DNA of 64,000 bases, taken from NCBI RefSeq assembly GCF_007991455.1, contig NZ_BJYJ01000004.1:209740-273739 (forward strand), read 5' to 3'. The notes beneath the pieces are model-generated. The model was not told where the DNA came from, did no database searches, and saw only the letters and a program-made list of their open reading frames with translations. Source of the stretch: Chryseobacterium hagamense. GTDB lineage: Bacteria > Bacteroidota > Bacteroidia > Flavobacteriales > Weeksellaceae. Position numbers and translations under genes: made by a program. Of this stretch, positions 36,075 to 45,106 are shown in pieces. The first letter of the stretch is position 1. Each line of letters opens with the position of its first letter.

Positions 36075-36509
36075 TTAATTATACTTTTTCAATGTCAGAG
36101 GAAAAGAATAAAGATAACGTACCGGCTGACCGTTGACCATAGCAGGTTTCCACTTGACGAAAAGCCTTCTGACGGCAACTTCGGCAGCATGGGAATGTTT
36201 GGGATCACTTCCCAGCGCCGTTACGTACCGTACATACCCCGTTTTTTCCACGATAAAATAAACCCGGGTATCGATTTTCTTGGATTTTACGTCGATAACG
36301 TCCATCTTGTCGGCAAATTCCTTTTTGAAGTTTTCCATTCCGCCGGGGAATTCCGCCGGTGTATCGGCTTTCATCACCGCGTCATCCAGCTTCATTTTCG
36401 TTTTAAGGACCGCATAGTCCGGAAGTTCTTTAACAGAAGTGTATTGCTGAGCCTGTGCAAAAAAGGAAATGCTTAAAAATAAGCCTGCAAAAATTAGGAG
36501 TTTCTTCAT
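36075..36509 (-). CDS. Periplasmic TonB-C-domain protein without a membrane anchor
   Basis: 144 residues. Signal peptide MKKLLIFAGLFLSISFFAQAQ, then a domain resembling the TonB C-terminus: FPGGMENFKKEFADKM, VYFIVEKTGYVRYVTALGSDPKHSHAAEVAVRRLFVKWKPAMVNGQPVRYLYSFPLTL. It lacks the transmembrane helix and Pro spacer needed for energy transduction, so it may be a binding or accessory protein. Family members are numerous in Bacteroidota. Confidence 0.85.
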   Translation of the reverse strand: MKKLLIFAGLFLSISFFAQAQQYTSVKELPDYAVLKTKMKLDDAVMKADTPAEFPGGMENFKKEFADKMDVIDVKSKKIDTRVYFIVEKTGYVRYVTALGSDPKHSHAAEVAVRRLFVKWKPAMVNGQPVRYLYSFPLTLKKYN

Positions 36510-36538
36510 ATCTGCAAAAATAAATATTTTTAAAGCAG

Positions 36539-36546
36539 CAAAAATA
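36539..36546 (-). promoter_or_regulatory. -7 element of the TonB-C-domain gene
   Basis: On the minus strand TATTTTTG fits TAnnTTTG, 30 nt before the ATG at 36509. A second copy at 36515-36522 is too close to the start codon to be the promoter. Confidence 0.35.
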
Positions 36547-36647
36547 AAGCCGGATTTTTATAATGCTTTTTTAAGTTATTTTCTTATTTCTTTCTCAGTA
36601 TCTGGTATATAGCTAAGTTTGTAACAACAAAAAATACCCTTTCCCAA

Positions 36648-37043
36648 GTGAGAAAACCTGCTTTCCGGTTCCATTATCAATATTTCCTGGCTACTATTCT
36701 TATCTTTCTTACGGAAGTTTTAATAGCAACCGTCCTCAAAGATATTTTCTTTGTCAGGGCTTACTTAGGCGATGTAATCGTTGTAATGCTGCTCTATACC
36801 CTCATTAAGAGCTTTTTCAGCATCCGGCATGATGCAGGACTGATTTTCGGAATTCTTATTTTTTCTTTTCTGGTAGAGTTTGCACAGTATTTCAACATTG
36901 CAGAAAAGCTCGGTTTCCGGCCGGGAAGCATCATGTATATTATGATCGGAAATTCGTTCTCCCGGATCGATCTGCTCTGCTATGCCATCGGATGTTTTAT
37001 GCTTTTGTTCTTTGTGAAATTTGCCGGAAAGCAAGACAGGTAA
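36648..37043 (+). CDS. DUF2809-family membrane protein
   Basis: 131 residues, four membrane helices. The motif DVIVVMLLYTLIKSFF and LVEFAQYFNIAEKLGFRPGSIMYIMIGNSFSRIDLLCYAIGC match the DUF2809 signature (acidic helix 2, 'DllaY..G' in helix 4). The start is GTG at 36648; the next Met is far inside helix 2. No function is established for the family. Confidence 0.82.
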   Translation: MRKPAFRFHYQYFLATILIFLTEVLIATVLKDIFFVRAYLGDVIVVMLLYTLIKSFFSIRHDAGLIFGILIFSFLVEFAQYFNIAEKLGFRPGSIMYIMIGNSFSRIDLLCYAIGCFMLLFFVKFAGKQDR

Positions 37044-37051
37044 ACACAGAA

Positions 37052-37969
37052 TTACCGCCCGAAGCTGTCATATTTATCCTCTGCATATTTAATGAAGCGG
37101 TTCAGTAAGGCCACATTCTCCTTTTCCAGAGGCGTCAGCTCTTTATCGACATTATTGGAAACGGGGATATACCAATCGGTCTGTTCAAAGAAATTCCGGT
37201 AAGTCTGCTTTTTAAATGCATAGCCATGTCTCGCAAAGACGGCATTTTTAATGATTTCCAGATCCAGCTTCCTGAGGTTTTTAAGATCTTTCTCCGTGAG
37301 TTTCTGTCTGGAAGCATTGATTTTAAATACGGCACCGGAAGCAATCCTGTTCTTGGAAGCCATATACGTTTCGGTTTTTCCGGTTTCTTCATCGGTATAC
37401 TTTTCTGCGAAATCCTTAGGGTTTTCCCAATCAATGAGGTCGCTGTTTTCGCTCAGCATAAAGTTCGGGTTGTAAACGAATTCTTTTTTGGCCAGCTTCA
37501 GGGTTTTGTACGGTGCTTTTACAGCTGATGCCTTGAAGGCACTCCATTTTCCGGTAAGGCTGTCTTTCTCGAGTCTGACTTCAAATCTTCCGTCGCTTTT
37601 ATCATTACCCGGTTCGTCCAGGATAAAAGATTTCGTGGTTTCATTGAAAACGCCGCGGAAAGGACGCTGGTTGCCATTGACGATGCTTTGCCCGTAAACG
37701 CTGTCTTTGGTAATCCTATTGATTTTCAGGGAAAGCTTCTTGTAAACATCACCTTCATATTCTTCGCCGGTCTCCGGGGTGATCATTTCTTTTCCGGCAA
37801 AGTCGCCCATATAAATGCCATAGTATTCTTTATGGACTTCCGGAGCAACAACACTGTCTTTTTTAACGGAAACTTTATTTTGGACCAAGCCGGTTTCTTC
37901 TGTTTCTTTTTTACAGCCCGCTAAAGCAAGAATAAGCAGGAATAACGTAGGGAATTTTAAATTTTTCAT
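37052..37969 (-). CDS. YARHG-domain lipoprotein
   Basis: 305 residues. Lipoprotein signal LFLLILALAGC, a central beta region (GIYMGDFAGKEMITPETGEEY), and a C-terminal YARHG domain: LEIIKNAVFARHGYAFKKQTYRNFFEQTDWYIPVSNNVDKELTPLEKENVALL. YARHG domains occur in extracellular proteins of Bacteroidota and Firmicutes and probably bind cell-wall material. Its stop is 9 bp from the convergent DUF2809 gene's stop. Confidence 0.88.
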   Translation of the reverse strand: MKNLKFPTLFLLILALAGCKKETEETGLVQNKVSVKKDSVVAPEVHKEYYGIYMGDFAGKEMITPETGEEYEGDVYKKLSLKINRITKDSVYGQSIVNGNQRPFRGVFNETTKSFILDEPGNDKSDGRFEVRLEKDSLTGKWSAFKASAVKAPYKTLKLAKKEFVYNPNFMLSENSDLIDWENPKDFAEKYTDEETGKTETYMASKNRIASGAVFKINASRQKLTEKDLKNLRKLDLEIIKNAVFARHGYAFKKQTYRNFFEQTDWYIPVSNNVDKELTPLEKENVALLNRFIKYAEDKYDSFGR

Positions 37970-38030
37970 GGGTGATCTGATGTGATTTTAATGGAATTAA
38001 AGATCGTGAAATAATGGAAATGAAAAAAGG

Positions 38031-38669
38031 CTACAGGTATTTTTTTGCAATTAAATATTCAACCAGCAGGATATTCGGGATCCACCCGAGCCAGGCGATG
38101 ATCCGGTAGACTTCCATCGGACCCGGATGGAAAATGGAGACCAGTATTACTTTCCACATTCTCAGGGTAATGGCGGATAAGGTAAAGGCAAAGCTCCGCC
38201 ACATCCATTGTTTGTGGGCATTAAATTTTTTCTGCCGGGCCAGGCTATACGCTTTGAAAGTCGAAAACCACCACAAACCGCCCAAAAGGACAAATGAAAC
38301 TTTGGAATATAACCCGCCATTGGCAAAGATTCCCATATAGATCCCGGAAGGTGCAGCTAAGATCAGGATCAGGAAAATATTAATCTTCCCTGAATTCCGG
38401 TGAAATTTTTTTATCCCGAAATCTTTTCTGAGAATGGCTGAAAATCCGCTGAGCAATACGAAAATGCTGGTATAGACATGGGTATAGAAGAAATAAAGGT
38501 ATTCCGGCCGTTCCGCAACTTCCGTCTGCTTGATCATCAGGAAACTGACCTCTTTTTTTACCGGAATATATTCCAGTGTAATTTCAAGCATCAGCCAAAA
38601 GAAATACCCGAACCCCAGAATTAAGAGGAGCTTTATGAGGTTTAATGTATTTCTTTTAATTGAAAGCAT
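38031..38669 (-). CDS. DUF2306 membrane protein
   Basis: 212 residues, about six membrane helices. Signatures are FFYTHVYTSIFVLLSGFSAILRKDFGIKKFHRNSGKIN, in which His residues are placed like haem ligands, and FNAHKQWMWRSFAFTLSAITLRMW. DUF2306 proteins share features with cytochrome-b561-like families, so a haem or quinone role is possible but unproven. It lies downstream of an inverted-repeat element. Confidence 0.85.
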   Translation of the reverse strand: MLSIKRNTLNLIKLLLILGFGYFFWLMLEITLEYIPVKKEVSFLMIKQTEVAERPEYLYFFYTHVYTSIFVLLSGFSAILRKDFGIKKFHRNSGKINIFLILILAAPSGIYMGIFANGGLYSKVSFVLLGGLWWFSTFKAYSLARQKKFNAHKQWMWRSFAFTLSAITLRMWKVILVSIFHPGPMEVYRIIAWLGWIPNILLVEYLIAKKYL

Positions 38670-38674
38670 GGAAC

Positions 38675-38858
38675 TTTAAACACAAATTTCGCAAATTTTC
38701 TCAACTAATATTCACAAATGATAAATATTCGTTTAAACTATTCGTATTTAGATTACCTTAATCTTAGGTTTTAAAATGAAATTTTAAATACCAATATTAT
38801 AAATCTTTGCAAATAAATGGTGTTATTCGTGAAAATACTTGTGCCATTTGTGTTTAAA
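38675..38858. repeat. Inverted-repeat element, about 184 bp
   Basis: TTTAAACACAAAT at 38675-38687 is repeated as its exact reverse complement at 38846-38858 (13 bp). The inward flanks remain partly complementary for about 30 more bases (tracts of CACAAAT, CACGAAT and TTTTC type). The interior is very AT-rich and non-coding. It looks like a small non-autonomous repeat of the miniature-element kind, filling most of the gap between the DUF2306 gene and the flavoprotein gene. Confidence 0.6.
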
Positions 38859-38891
38859 TTATACCAATTGATAATATTCTTGTAAGTTATA

Positions 38892-40097
38892 TTAAGCATT
38901 CACATTGAGATCCTGCGCGATCAGCCAGCCTTCGCTCCAGCAGGCCTGGAAATTAAATCCTCCGGTTACCGCATCGATATTCAGCACTTCTCCGGCGATG
39001 TAGAAATTCGGTAAGATCTTGGAAGCCATGTTTTTAAAGTTGATTTCCTTTAAATCGACTCCTCCGGCGGTGACGAATTCATCTTTAAATGTCGATTTTC
39101 CGGTCACCTGGAATCTCTTCCGGCATAAGTTTCCGATGATGGCCTGCATTTCTCTTCCGGAGAGATTCGCCACCTGCTTGTTGAGGTCTATTTTGGAGAC
39201 TTCCAGGATCCGCTGCCAGAAACGGTTGGTGATTTCAAAAATTTTCGACTGCCCGACGGTCTTCTTCGGATTCGACTGCCTGAATTGCTGGAACCGCTCT
39301 TCCGCATCCTCAGGATCTGTGGAAATGAAATTCACTTCAATTTCAAAATGGTACTTCACCTTTGCCAGGGTGATTGCTTCCCAGGCGGAGATTTTCAGGA
39401 TCGCCGGCCCCGAAAGTCCCCAGTGGGTAATCAGCAAGGGCCCGGTTTCTTCAGTTTTAAGTTTCGGAATAGAAGTTTCCGCCATTTCGAAGCTCGTTCC
39501 GGCAAGGTCTTTCAGCAATTCATCTTTGATGTTGAAGGTAAAAAGGGAAGGGACCAGATCCACAATTTGATGTCCCAGGTTTTCAATCATTTTCAGGGAT
39601 TTCGGCGAACTTCCGGTTGTATAAACCACCACATCAGCTTCAAAATCCCCAAGGCTTGTTCTTACTAAATATTTTCCGTCAAGCTTTTCGATTTCCTTTA
39701 CGGAACATTTGGTTTTTACCTCCACCTTTTTTCTTTTGGTTTCATCCAGCATGGCGTTGATGATGCTCTGTGAAGAATTGCTTTCCGGAAAAACACGGTT
39801 GTCGTTTTCTATTTTTAGAGCCACCTTCCGCTGATCAAACCAGTCCATGGTGTCTCCCGGCTGGAATTTGGTAAAAACACTGAGCAGTTCCTTGTTTCCG
39901 CGAGGGTAAAACTGCACCAGTTCCCGGGGATCAAAGCAGGCGTGGGTGACGTTGCACCTGCCGCCGCCTGAAACCTTTACTTTCTGCAGGACATCCGAAT
40001 TCTGCTCAAGAATAGTGATCTTGTATTTTGTTTCGTCCAGGTTGGCCGCACAGAAAAATCCGGCAGCACCGCCTCCGATAATGATGATTCGTTTCAT
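38892..40097 (-). CDS. HI0933/BaiN-type NAD(P)/FAD-dependent flavoprotein
   Basis: 401 residues. N-terminal FAD site IIIIGGGAAGFFCAANLDE, then VSGGGRCNVTHACFD, central GPLLITHWGLSGPAILKISAWEA, and the C-terminal ASKILPNFYIAGEVLNIDAVTGGFNFQACWSEGWLIAQ, all hallmarks of the HI0933 group. Family members are annotated as oxidoreductases or reductases of uncertain substrate, so the true reaction is open. It is a single-gene transcript. Confidence 0.93.
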   Translation of the reverse strand: MKRIIIIGGGAAGFFCAANLDETKYKITILEQNSDVLQKVKVSGGGRCNVTHACFDPRELVQFYPRGNKELLSVFTKFQPGDTMDWFDQRKVALKIENDNRVFPESNSSQSIINAMLDETKRKKVEVKTKCSVKEIEKLDGKYLVRTSLGDFEADVVVYTTGSSPKSLKMIENLGHQIVDLVPSLFTFNIKDELLKDLAGTSFEMAETSIPKLKTEETGPLLITHWGLSGPAILKISAWEAITLAKVKYHFEIEVNFISTDPEDAEERFQQFRQSNPKKTVGQSKIFEITNRFWQRILEVSKIDLNKQVANLSGREMQAIIGNLCRKRFQVTGKSTFKDEFVTAGGVDLKEINFKNMASKILPNFYIAGEVLNIDAVTGGFNFQACWSEGWLIAQDLNVNA

Positions 40098-40425
40098 AGT
40101 TCGTTAATCTTATGCTCAAGATTATTTTTGCAAAACTACAATTTTTATAAACCATCTTATTTAAGTAATTTTGGAGAATGTAATTTTCCGGTTATAGCCG
40201 GGAAATTATGAACCACAAAAGTCCCAAAAGCTTTTTGTAAACACATGAGGCACATTAGAGTTTATTCTTCTGGTGGCTGAGCGGAGTCGAAGCCCGCATA
40301 TTTTAGATCAAAGAAGAAGAAAATCAAAGATTTTCAAAAACTAATGCTCAACGTATTGCCAAAAGACGACTAAAGCTTGATAACATTTGTGGTAAATTAT
40401 AAGTTCATATTTAAAACAAAATTAA
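40098..40425. other. Intergenic region with a second inverted-repeat element
   Basis: 328 bp without a gene. ACCACAAA at 40212-40219 faces TTTGTGGT at 40386-40393, and inside these CATTAG (40253) faces CTAATG (40341). In the centre (40273-40293) is TGGCTGAGCGGAGTCGAAGCC, whose GAGCGGAGTCGAAG core I recall as a frequent intergenic word in flavobacterial genomes. The ends are like the CACAAAT-type ends of the element at 38675. No open frame is convincing. Confidence 0.5.
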
Positions 40426-40920
40426 ATGATATTCTACCATACCTTCGAAGTGCGCTGGAGCGATCTGGATGCCAATAAGCATCTGGCCAATTCATCTTAT
40501 GTGCAGTACTGTGCCCAGTCGAGAATGGCTTTTATGACCAAAGAAAAAATGGGGGTTACCCAGCTCAGCCGATGGGGCATCGGGCCGGTGATCCTGCACG
40601 AAAGATATTCGTTTTTTAAAGAAATCTATGCCGATCAGACGGTGATCGTAAGCCTGGAAATCGATGGATGTGCAGAGGATTCCTCGATCTACCGTTTTGT
40701 CCATAAGTTTTATACACCCGACGGCGAACACTGTGCAACAGCAGAAGCTACCGGTGTATGGATCGACATGATGCTCAGAAAAATGACGACCCCGCCGGAT
40801 GATGTGGTGGAAGCCATGAACAAATACAAATCTCCTGAAACGGCAGTGCTGACCCGGGAAGATTTCAAAAACCTGCCGTTCCGCCCGGAAAATATTGATC
40901 CGGCAGTGTTTACGGTTTAA
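40426..40920 (+). CDS. Acyl-CoA thioesterase (4HBT hot-dog fold)
   Basis: 164 residues. The motif FEVRWSDLDANKHLANSSYVQYC places the catalytic Asp at 15 of the 4-hydroxybenzoyl-CoA-thioesterase type, followed by the hot-dog helix and ATGVWIDMMLRKMTTPPDDV. It hydrolyses an acyl-CoA, chain unknown. It precedes thiL by 63 nt on the same strand and may share its transcript. Confidence 0.9.
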   Translation: MIFYHTFEVRWSDLDANKHLANSSYVQYCAQSRMAFMTKEKMGVTQLSRWGIGPVILHERYSFFKEIYADQTVIVSLEIDGCAEDSSIYRFVHKFYTPDGEHCATAEATGVWIDMMLRKMTTPPDDVVEAMNKYKSPETAVLTREDFKNLPFRPENIDPAVFTV

Positions 40921-40983
40921 GGTTTTTGGTTTAAAGTTTAAAATTACCCACTACTTATTACTCATTATTTATAAATAGAAGAT

Positions 40984-42045
40984 ATGTTTGAAGATAAAAA
41001 TCCTGAACTGACACCGATTTCCAAACTGGGAGAATTCGGACTGATCAAGCACCTGACCCAGTTTTTTCCTCTGGCCAATGATTCGTCGGAACTTGGGGTA
41101 GGAGATGATGCAGCGGTGATTAATCCTGAAGGGAAAAAAGTAGTGCTTACGACCGATGTGCTGGCGGAAGGCGTGCATTTCAATCTCGGATACGTTCCGT
41201 TGAAGCATTTGGGGTACAAAGCGGTGGTGGTCAACCTTAGCGATATTGCCGCGATGAATGCCACCCCTAGCCAGATCCTGGTTTCCCTGGCGGTATCCAA
41301 CCGTTTTCCGGTAGAAGCGCTTGAAGAAATCTATTCCGGAATACAGGCGGCGTGCGGAAGGTATAAAGTCGACTTAATTGGCGGAGATACAACGAGTTCC
41401 AATGCCGGTCTGGTGATGAGCATTACGGCTGTAGGAATTGAAAATGAAGATAATATTGTTAAAAGAAGCACTGCAAAACCGAATGACCTGCTGGTCGTTA
41501 CCGGTGATCTTGGGGGTGCTTACATGGGACTTCAGATCCTGGAAAGAGAACATGCGGTGTTCCTGGCCGACCCGAATATGCAGCCGGAAATGGAAGGCTA
41601 CGATTATATCCTGGAAAGACAGCTTAAACCGGAAGCCAGAACGGATGTAAAAGGCATCCTGGAACAGCTTGATATCAAACCGACTTCCATGATCGATGTT
41701 TCGGATGGTCTGGCTTCGGAAATCCTTCATCTTTCGGACCAGTCGGAGGTAGGTTTCAGGCTGTATGAAGAGAAAATCCCGATGGATAACCTCACGATCA
41801 CTACCGCGGATGAATTTAATTTGAACCCGGTGATGTCTGCTTTAAGCGGAGGTGAAGACTACGAGCTTCTGTTTACCATTTCCCCGAATGATTTCGATAA
41901 GATTAAAAACCATCCGGACTTTACCATCATCGGCCATGCCGTTGCCAAAGAAGACGGCAACTTTATGGTGGCAAGAGGTTCCAACCAATTGGTGGCATTA
42001 ACGGCACAGGGCTGGGATGCTTTTTTAGGAAATCAGCAAGGTTAA
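40984..42045 (+). CDS. thiL: Thiamine-monophosphate kinase
   Basis: 353 residues. Phosphorylates thiamine monophosphate to the active diphosphate. Conserved motifs are GVGDDAAVINPEGKKVVLTTDVLAEGVHF, AMNATPSQILVSLAV, DLIGGDTTSS, IDVSDGLASEI and SGGEDYELLFTI. Slightly longer than the E. coli enzyme, otherwise typical. I see no TPP-riboswitch-like sequence in the short upstream gap. Confidence 0.97.
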   Translation: MFEDKNPELTPISKLGEFGLIKHLTQFFPLANDSSELGVGDDAAVINPEGKKVVLTTDVLAEGVHFNLGYVPLKHLGYKAVVVNLSDIAAMNATPSQILVSLAVSNRFPVEALEEIYSGIQAACGRYKVDLIGGDTTSSNAGLVMSITAVGIENEDNIVKRSTAKPNDLLVVTGDLGGAYMGLQILEREHAVFLADPNMQPEMEGYDYILERQLKPEARTDVKGILEQLDIKPTSMIDVSDGLASEILHLSDQSEVGFRLYEEKIPMDNLTITTADEFNLNPVMSALSGGEDYELLFTISPNDFDKIKNHPDFTIIGHAVAKEDGNFMVARGSNQLVALTAQGWDAFLGNQQG

Positions 42046-42069
42046 TAGAATAATCAATTTTAAAATAAT

Positions 42070-42095
42070 AAACCACTGCTTTTGTAGTGGTTTTT
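42070..42095 (+). terminator. Terminator of thiL
   Basis: Stem AAACCACT / AGTGGTTT with an 8-nt loop, then TTTT. It starts 24 nt after the stop codon. Confidence 0.8.
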
Positions 42096-42116
42096 ACTTA
42101 ATTGCAAAAATAATTA

Positions 42117-42722
42117 ATGAACAGGCCCATAAAAATTATAATAAATGGTGTTGATGTACTTCCTTATGTCTTTATAATATTAATTATAGGAGGTTATATT
42201 GTGCTTTTATTAGCAGACAAAGGTTTCATTCCTCTAAAACGAACGGAAACAATGATGGTGATTTATTGTAGCTTTTACTTATTACCGGTTTTTAATTATT
42301 TTAAAATAATTCATCCTCCGAAAGGAATTAGTTTTGATGATTTAATTTCTACTGCAGATATCAGAACACCAAGTTTTAGTTATAAAGGCATAGTAAGTAG
42401 TGTAAAAACAATCAGTTATGTTAAGTTTTATTTTTCCGAAGATACTGCTTACCTATATATGCGAAGTATGATCAAAATTTATGAGGGTCCTATTTCTATC
42501 AAATCTTTAAAAAATAGTCAAGCAGGAAATTTTCACATTACCAACTTTACAAAAATCAATAATACTGAGATAAAATTTGGGGTAGAATCTCTTACCGGTA
42601 CAACCTCTTATCATGTTTCAATGAATAATATTTCAGAAAAGGACCTTTTGCTGTTAAAAGAAAATTTTGGTAAAATGGGATATGAATTGAATGAAATTAA
42701 TAATACTAAAAAGGTTTTATAA
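42117..42722 (+). CDS. AT-rich hypothetical protein with two N-terminal membrane helices
   Basis: 201 residues. Two hydrophobic segments (VLPYVFIILIIGGYIVLLLA and MMVIYCSFYLLPVFNYF) are followed by a soluble beta-rich domain of ~120 residues. No family is recognised. Codon choice is strongly AT-biased compared with thiL and pepT on either side, suggesting later arrival. It is bounded by terminators on both sides, so it is an independent unit. Confidence 0.7.
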   Translation: MNRPIKIIINGVDVLPYVFIILIIGGYIVLLLADKGFIPLKRTETMMVIYCSFYLLPVFNYFKIIHPPKGISFDDLISTADIRTPSFSYKGIVSSVKTISYVKFYFSEDTAYLYMRSMIKIYEGPISIKSLKNSQAGNFHITNFTKINNTEIKFGVESLTGTTSYHVSMNNISEKDLLLLKENFGKMGYELNEINNTKKVL

Positions 42723-42735
42723 ACAGCTAAAAACA

Positions 42736-42765
42736 AAAAATCCAACTTGGTTAAGTTGGATTTTT
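42736..42765. terminator. Bidirectional terminator
   Basis: Perfect 13-bp stem AAAAATCCAACTT / AAGTTGGATTTTT with a GGTT loop; T run on both strands. It serves the AT-rich gene and the convergent pepT. Confidence 0.92.
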
Positions 42766-42784
42766 AATATTTAATTGAGGCTTT

Positions 42785-44032
42785 TTAAGCTTTGGCAATA
42801 TTCAGAATCACCTCCATGGCTTTCTCCATGCTTTCGAGGGCTACATACTCATAAGGTCCGTGGAAGTTGATCCCGCCGGCGAAAATATTCGGGCAGGGCA
42901 GTCCCATGTAGGAGAGCTGGGCGCCGTCGGTTCCTCCGCGGATAGCTTTGATCTTCGGTTCGATTCCCGCTTCTTTCATCGCTTTGGCTGCAAGATCCAC
43001 GATGTGCATTTTGCCTTCGAACTGCTGTTTCATATTCCGGTACTGCTCTTTAATTTCAATTTCAGCAGTCCCTTCCCCGTGCTTCTGATTGAATTCGGCA
43101 ATCTTTTCTTCCATGAATTTCTTCCTGGCTTCAAATTGAGCGGCATCATGGTCACGGATGATGTATTGCAGTTTCGCTTCGGAAATATCGGCGTTCAGGT
43201 CCATCAGATGATAGAACCCGTCAAATCCTTTCGTCGTGGCCGGGGTTTCGCTGGCCGGAAGCATCTGGACAAATTCGGAAGCCAGCAAGGCGGCATTTAC
43301 CATTTTTCCGTAGGCATATCCCGGATGAACGCTCAGTCCGTGGATTTTTACCACAGCGCCTGCCGCGTTGAAGTTTTCATATTCCAGTTCGCCGACTTCG
43401 CCGCCGTCCATGGTATAGGCAAATTCTGCCCCGAATTTTGCCACATCAAATTTGTGGGCCCCTCTTCCGATTTCTTCATCCGGCGTAAAGCCTACGGCAA
43501 TTCTTCCGTGTTTGATCTCAGGGTGAGCCATAAGGTATTCCGCTGCCGTAACGATTTCCGCACAGCCGGCTTTATCGTCAGCTCCCAGGAGGGTATTTCC
43601 GTCGGTAGTAATCAATGTCTGGCCGATGTATTTTTTTAAGCTTTCAAACTTGGATGGTGATAACGTGAATCCCGTGGTCCGGTTCAGGACCAGGTCATTT
43701 CCGTCATAATTTTCCCAAACCTGCGGCTTTACGTTTTCCCCGCTGAAATCCGGCGACGTATCGTAATGGGAAATAAATCCGATAGTCGGCTGGTTGTCAT
43801 TGTCAAGGTTGGAAGGGACATAGCCCATAATATAACCGTTATCATCAATCGATACATTTTCAAGGCCGATCGTTCTCAGTTCTTCCGTAATGTACCGGGC
43901 GATATCCCACTGCCTTTCGGTAGACGGAGTGGTTTCGCTTTCGGCATCACTGGTTGAATATATTTTTACATAATTCAGAAAACGGTTCAGCAGCTTTTCT
44001 TTCCACAAAGGGTTGAATTCTATTGCGCTCAT
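42785..44032 (-). CDS. pepT: Peptidase T (tripeptide aminopeptidase)
   Basis: 415 residues, M20 family. Zinc ligands lie in IGFISHYDTSPDFSG, NTLLGADDKAGCAEI and TPDEEIGRGAHKFD, with IRGGTDGAQLSYMGLPCPN near the end. It removes the N-terminal residue of tripeptides in the cytoplasm. It is divergent from the HMG-CoA lyase gene. Confidence 0.97.
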   Translation of the reverse strand: MSAIEFNPLWKEKLLNRFLNYVKIYSTSDAESETTPSTERQWDIARYITEELRTIGLENVSIDDNGYIMGYVPSNLDNDNQPTIGFISHYDTSPDFSGENVKPQVWENYDGNDLVLNRTTGFTLSPSKFESLKKYIGQTLITTDGNTLLGADDKAGCAEIVTAAEYLMAHPEIKHGRIAVGFTPDEEIGRGAHKFDVAKFGAEFAYTMDGGEVGELEYENFNAAGAVVKIHGLSVHPGYAYGKMVNAALLASEFVQMLPASETPATTKGFDGFYHLMDLNADISEAKLQYIIRDHDAAQFEARKKFMEEKIAEFNQKHGEGTAEIEIKEQYRNMKQQFEGKMHIVDLAAKAMKEAGIEPKIKAIRGGTDGAQLSYMGLPCPNIFAGGINFHGPYEYVALESMEKAMEVILNIAKA

Positions 44033-44192
44033 TATTGGTATAAATTTCCCGTAAAGTTAGCAAATTTGAGGCTCAGAATCTCTTATTTGTACTTCAGAAT
44101 AAGATGTTGAAGCCGGGTATTTGGTGTAAGTAGTTGAAATTCAATTTTGTATAATGGTTGATGATATCTTTCCGGAACTTGTTTAGTTTTAT

Positions 44193-44200
44193 TATATTTG
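44193..44200 (+). promoter_or_regulatory. -7 element of the HMG-CoA lyase gene
   Basis: TATATTTG fits TAnnTTTG and is 20 nt before the ATG. No -33 TTG at the usual distance. Confidence 0.4.
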
Positions 44201-44220
44201 AGAAAATCTAAAAGTAAAAC

Positions 44221-45069
44221 ATGTTTCTTACTGAATGTCCGCGTGATGCAATGCAGGGGTGGGGAGAATTTATCCCGACTGATCAAAAAATAGATTATAT
44301 CAATTCTCTGATGGATGTGGGATTCGATGTTCTGGATTGCCTGAGCTTCGTTTCTCCGAAAGCCATTCCGCAGATGGCCGATTCTGCGGAAGTGGCTGAG
44401 AATATCGACAAGTCCCGTTCCAATACCAAGGTTTCCGCAATTGTTGCCAATTACCGGGGCGCAGAGAAAGCCCTGAAACACCAGTCGGTAGATATCATCG
44501 GTTTTCCGTTTTCCATTTCCGAGACTTTCCAGCACCGGAATACCAATAAAAGCCAGGAAGAAGCTTTTAATGAAATCATCAGGATGCTGGAGCTGGTAGA
44601 CAAGGAAAACAGGCAGCTGAATATATATTTCTCAATGGCCTTCGGAAACCCTTACGGTGAAATGTGGAAATGGGAAGAGGTGGATTTCTGGGCGCAACGG
44701 TTTTCAGAAATAGGAGTTAAAGACATCTTATTATCTGATACAACGGGAGTTGCAACGCCGGAATCCATCTCGCTGCTGTTTGAGAAGATTCCTTCAAAAT
44801 ATCCCGGGATCAATTTCGGGGCGCATTTCCATAACCGCTATGAAGATTCTTATTCTAAATTAAAAGCGGCCTATGATCAGGGCTGTAAGAGATTCGACAG
44901 TGCGATTAAAGGAATAGGAGGATGCCCGATGGCGAAAGACGACCTCGTGGGCAATATGCCGACGGAACAGGTAATTAATTTCATGAGTGTAGAGAAGGCT
45001 GATCATAAGCTGAATCTCCTGAATTTCGAAAGCTCGTACAATAAAGCAAAGGATATTTTTCATTTTTAA
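44221..45069 (+). CDS. Hydroxymethylglutaryl-CoA lyase-like enzyme
   Basis: 282 residues, DRE-TIM barrel. The opening FLTECPRDAMQGW corresponds to the catalytic 'PRDG.Q' loop, with Ala in place of Gly. Metal-binding FGAHFHNRYEDS (HxH) and the Cys loop IGGCPMAKDDLVGNMPTE complete the HMGL signature. It splits HMG-CoA into acetoacetate and acetyl-CoA in leucine breakdown. No other leucine-pathway genes are adjacent. It is followed by OsmC after 37 nt. Confidence 0.9.
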   Translation: MFLTECPRDAMQGWGEFIPTDQKIDYINSLMDVGFDVLDCLSFVSPKAIPQMADSAEVAENIDKSRSNTKVSAIVANYRGAEKALKHQSVDIIGFPFSISETFQHRNTNKSQEEAFNEIIRMLELVDKENRQLNIYFSMAFGNPYGEMWKWEEVDFWAQRFSEIGVKDILLSDTTGVATPESISLLFEKIPSKYPGINFGAHFHNRYEDSYSKLKAAYDQGCKRFDSAIKGIGGCPMAKDDLVGNMPTEQVINFMSVEKADHKLNLLNFESSYNKAKDIFHF

Positions 45070-45106
45070 ACAAAATTTTTCCTAGCTTTAATTAAAATTA
45101 AATAAA

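Noticed and set aside
40921..40983. Possible TPP riboswitch before thiL
   Set aside because: The gap is only 63 nt and lacks the conserved CUGAGA and ACCUGA words.
42860..43639. Open frame of 259 codons opposite pepT
   Set aside because: Mirror of a well-supported enzyme gene; product rich in His/Phe with no domain.
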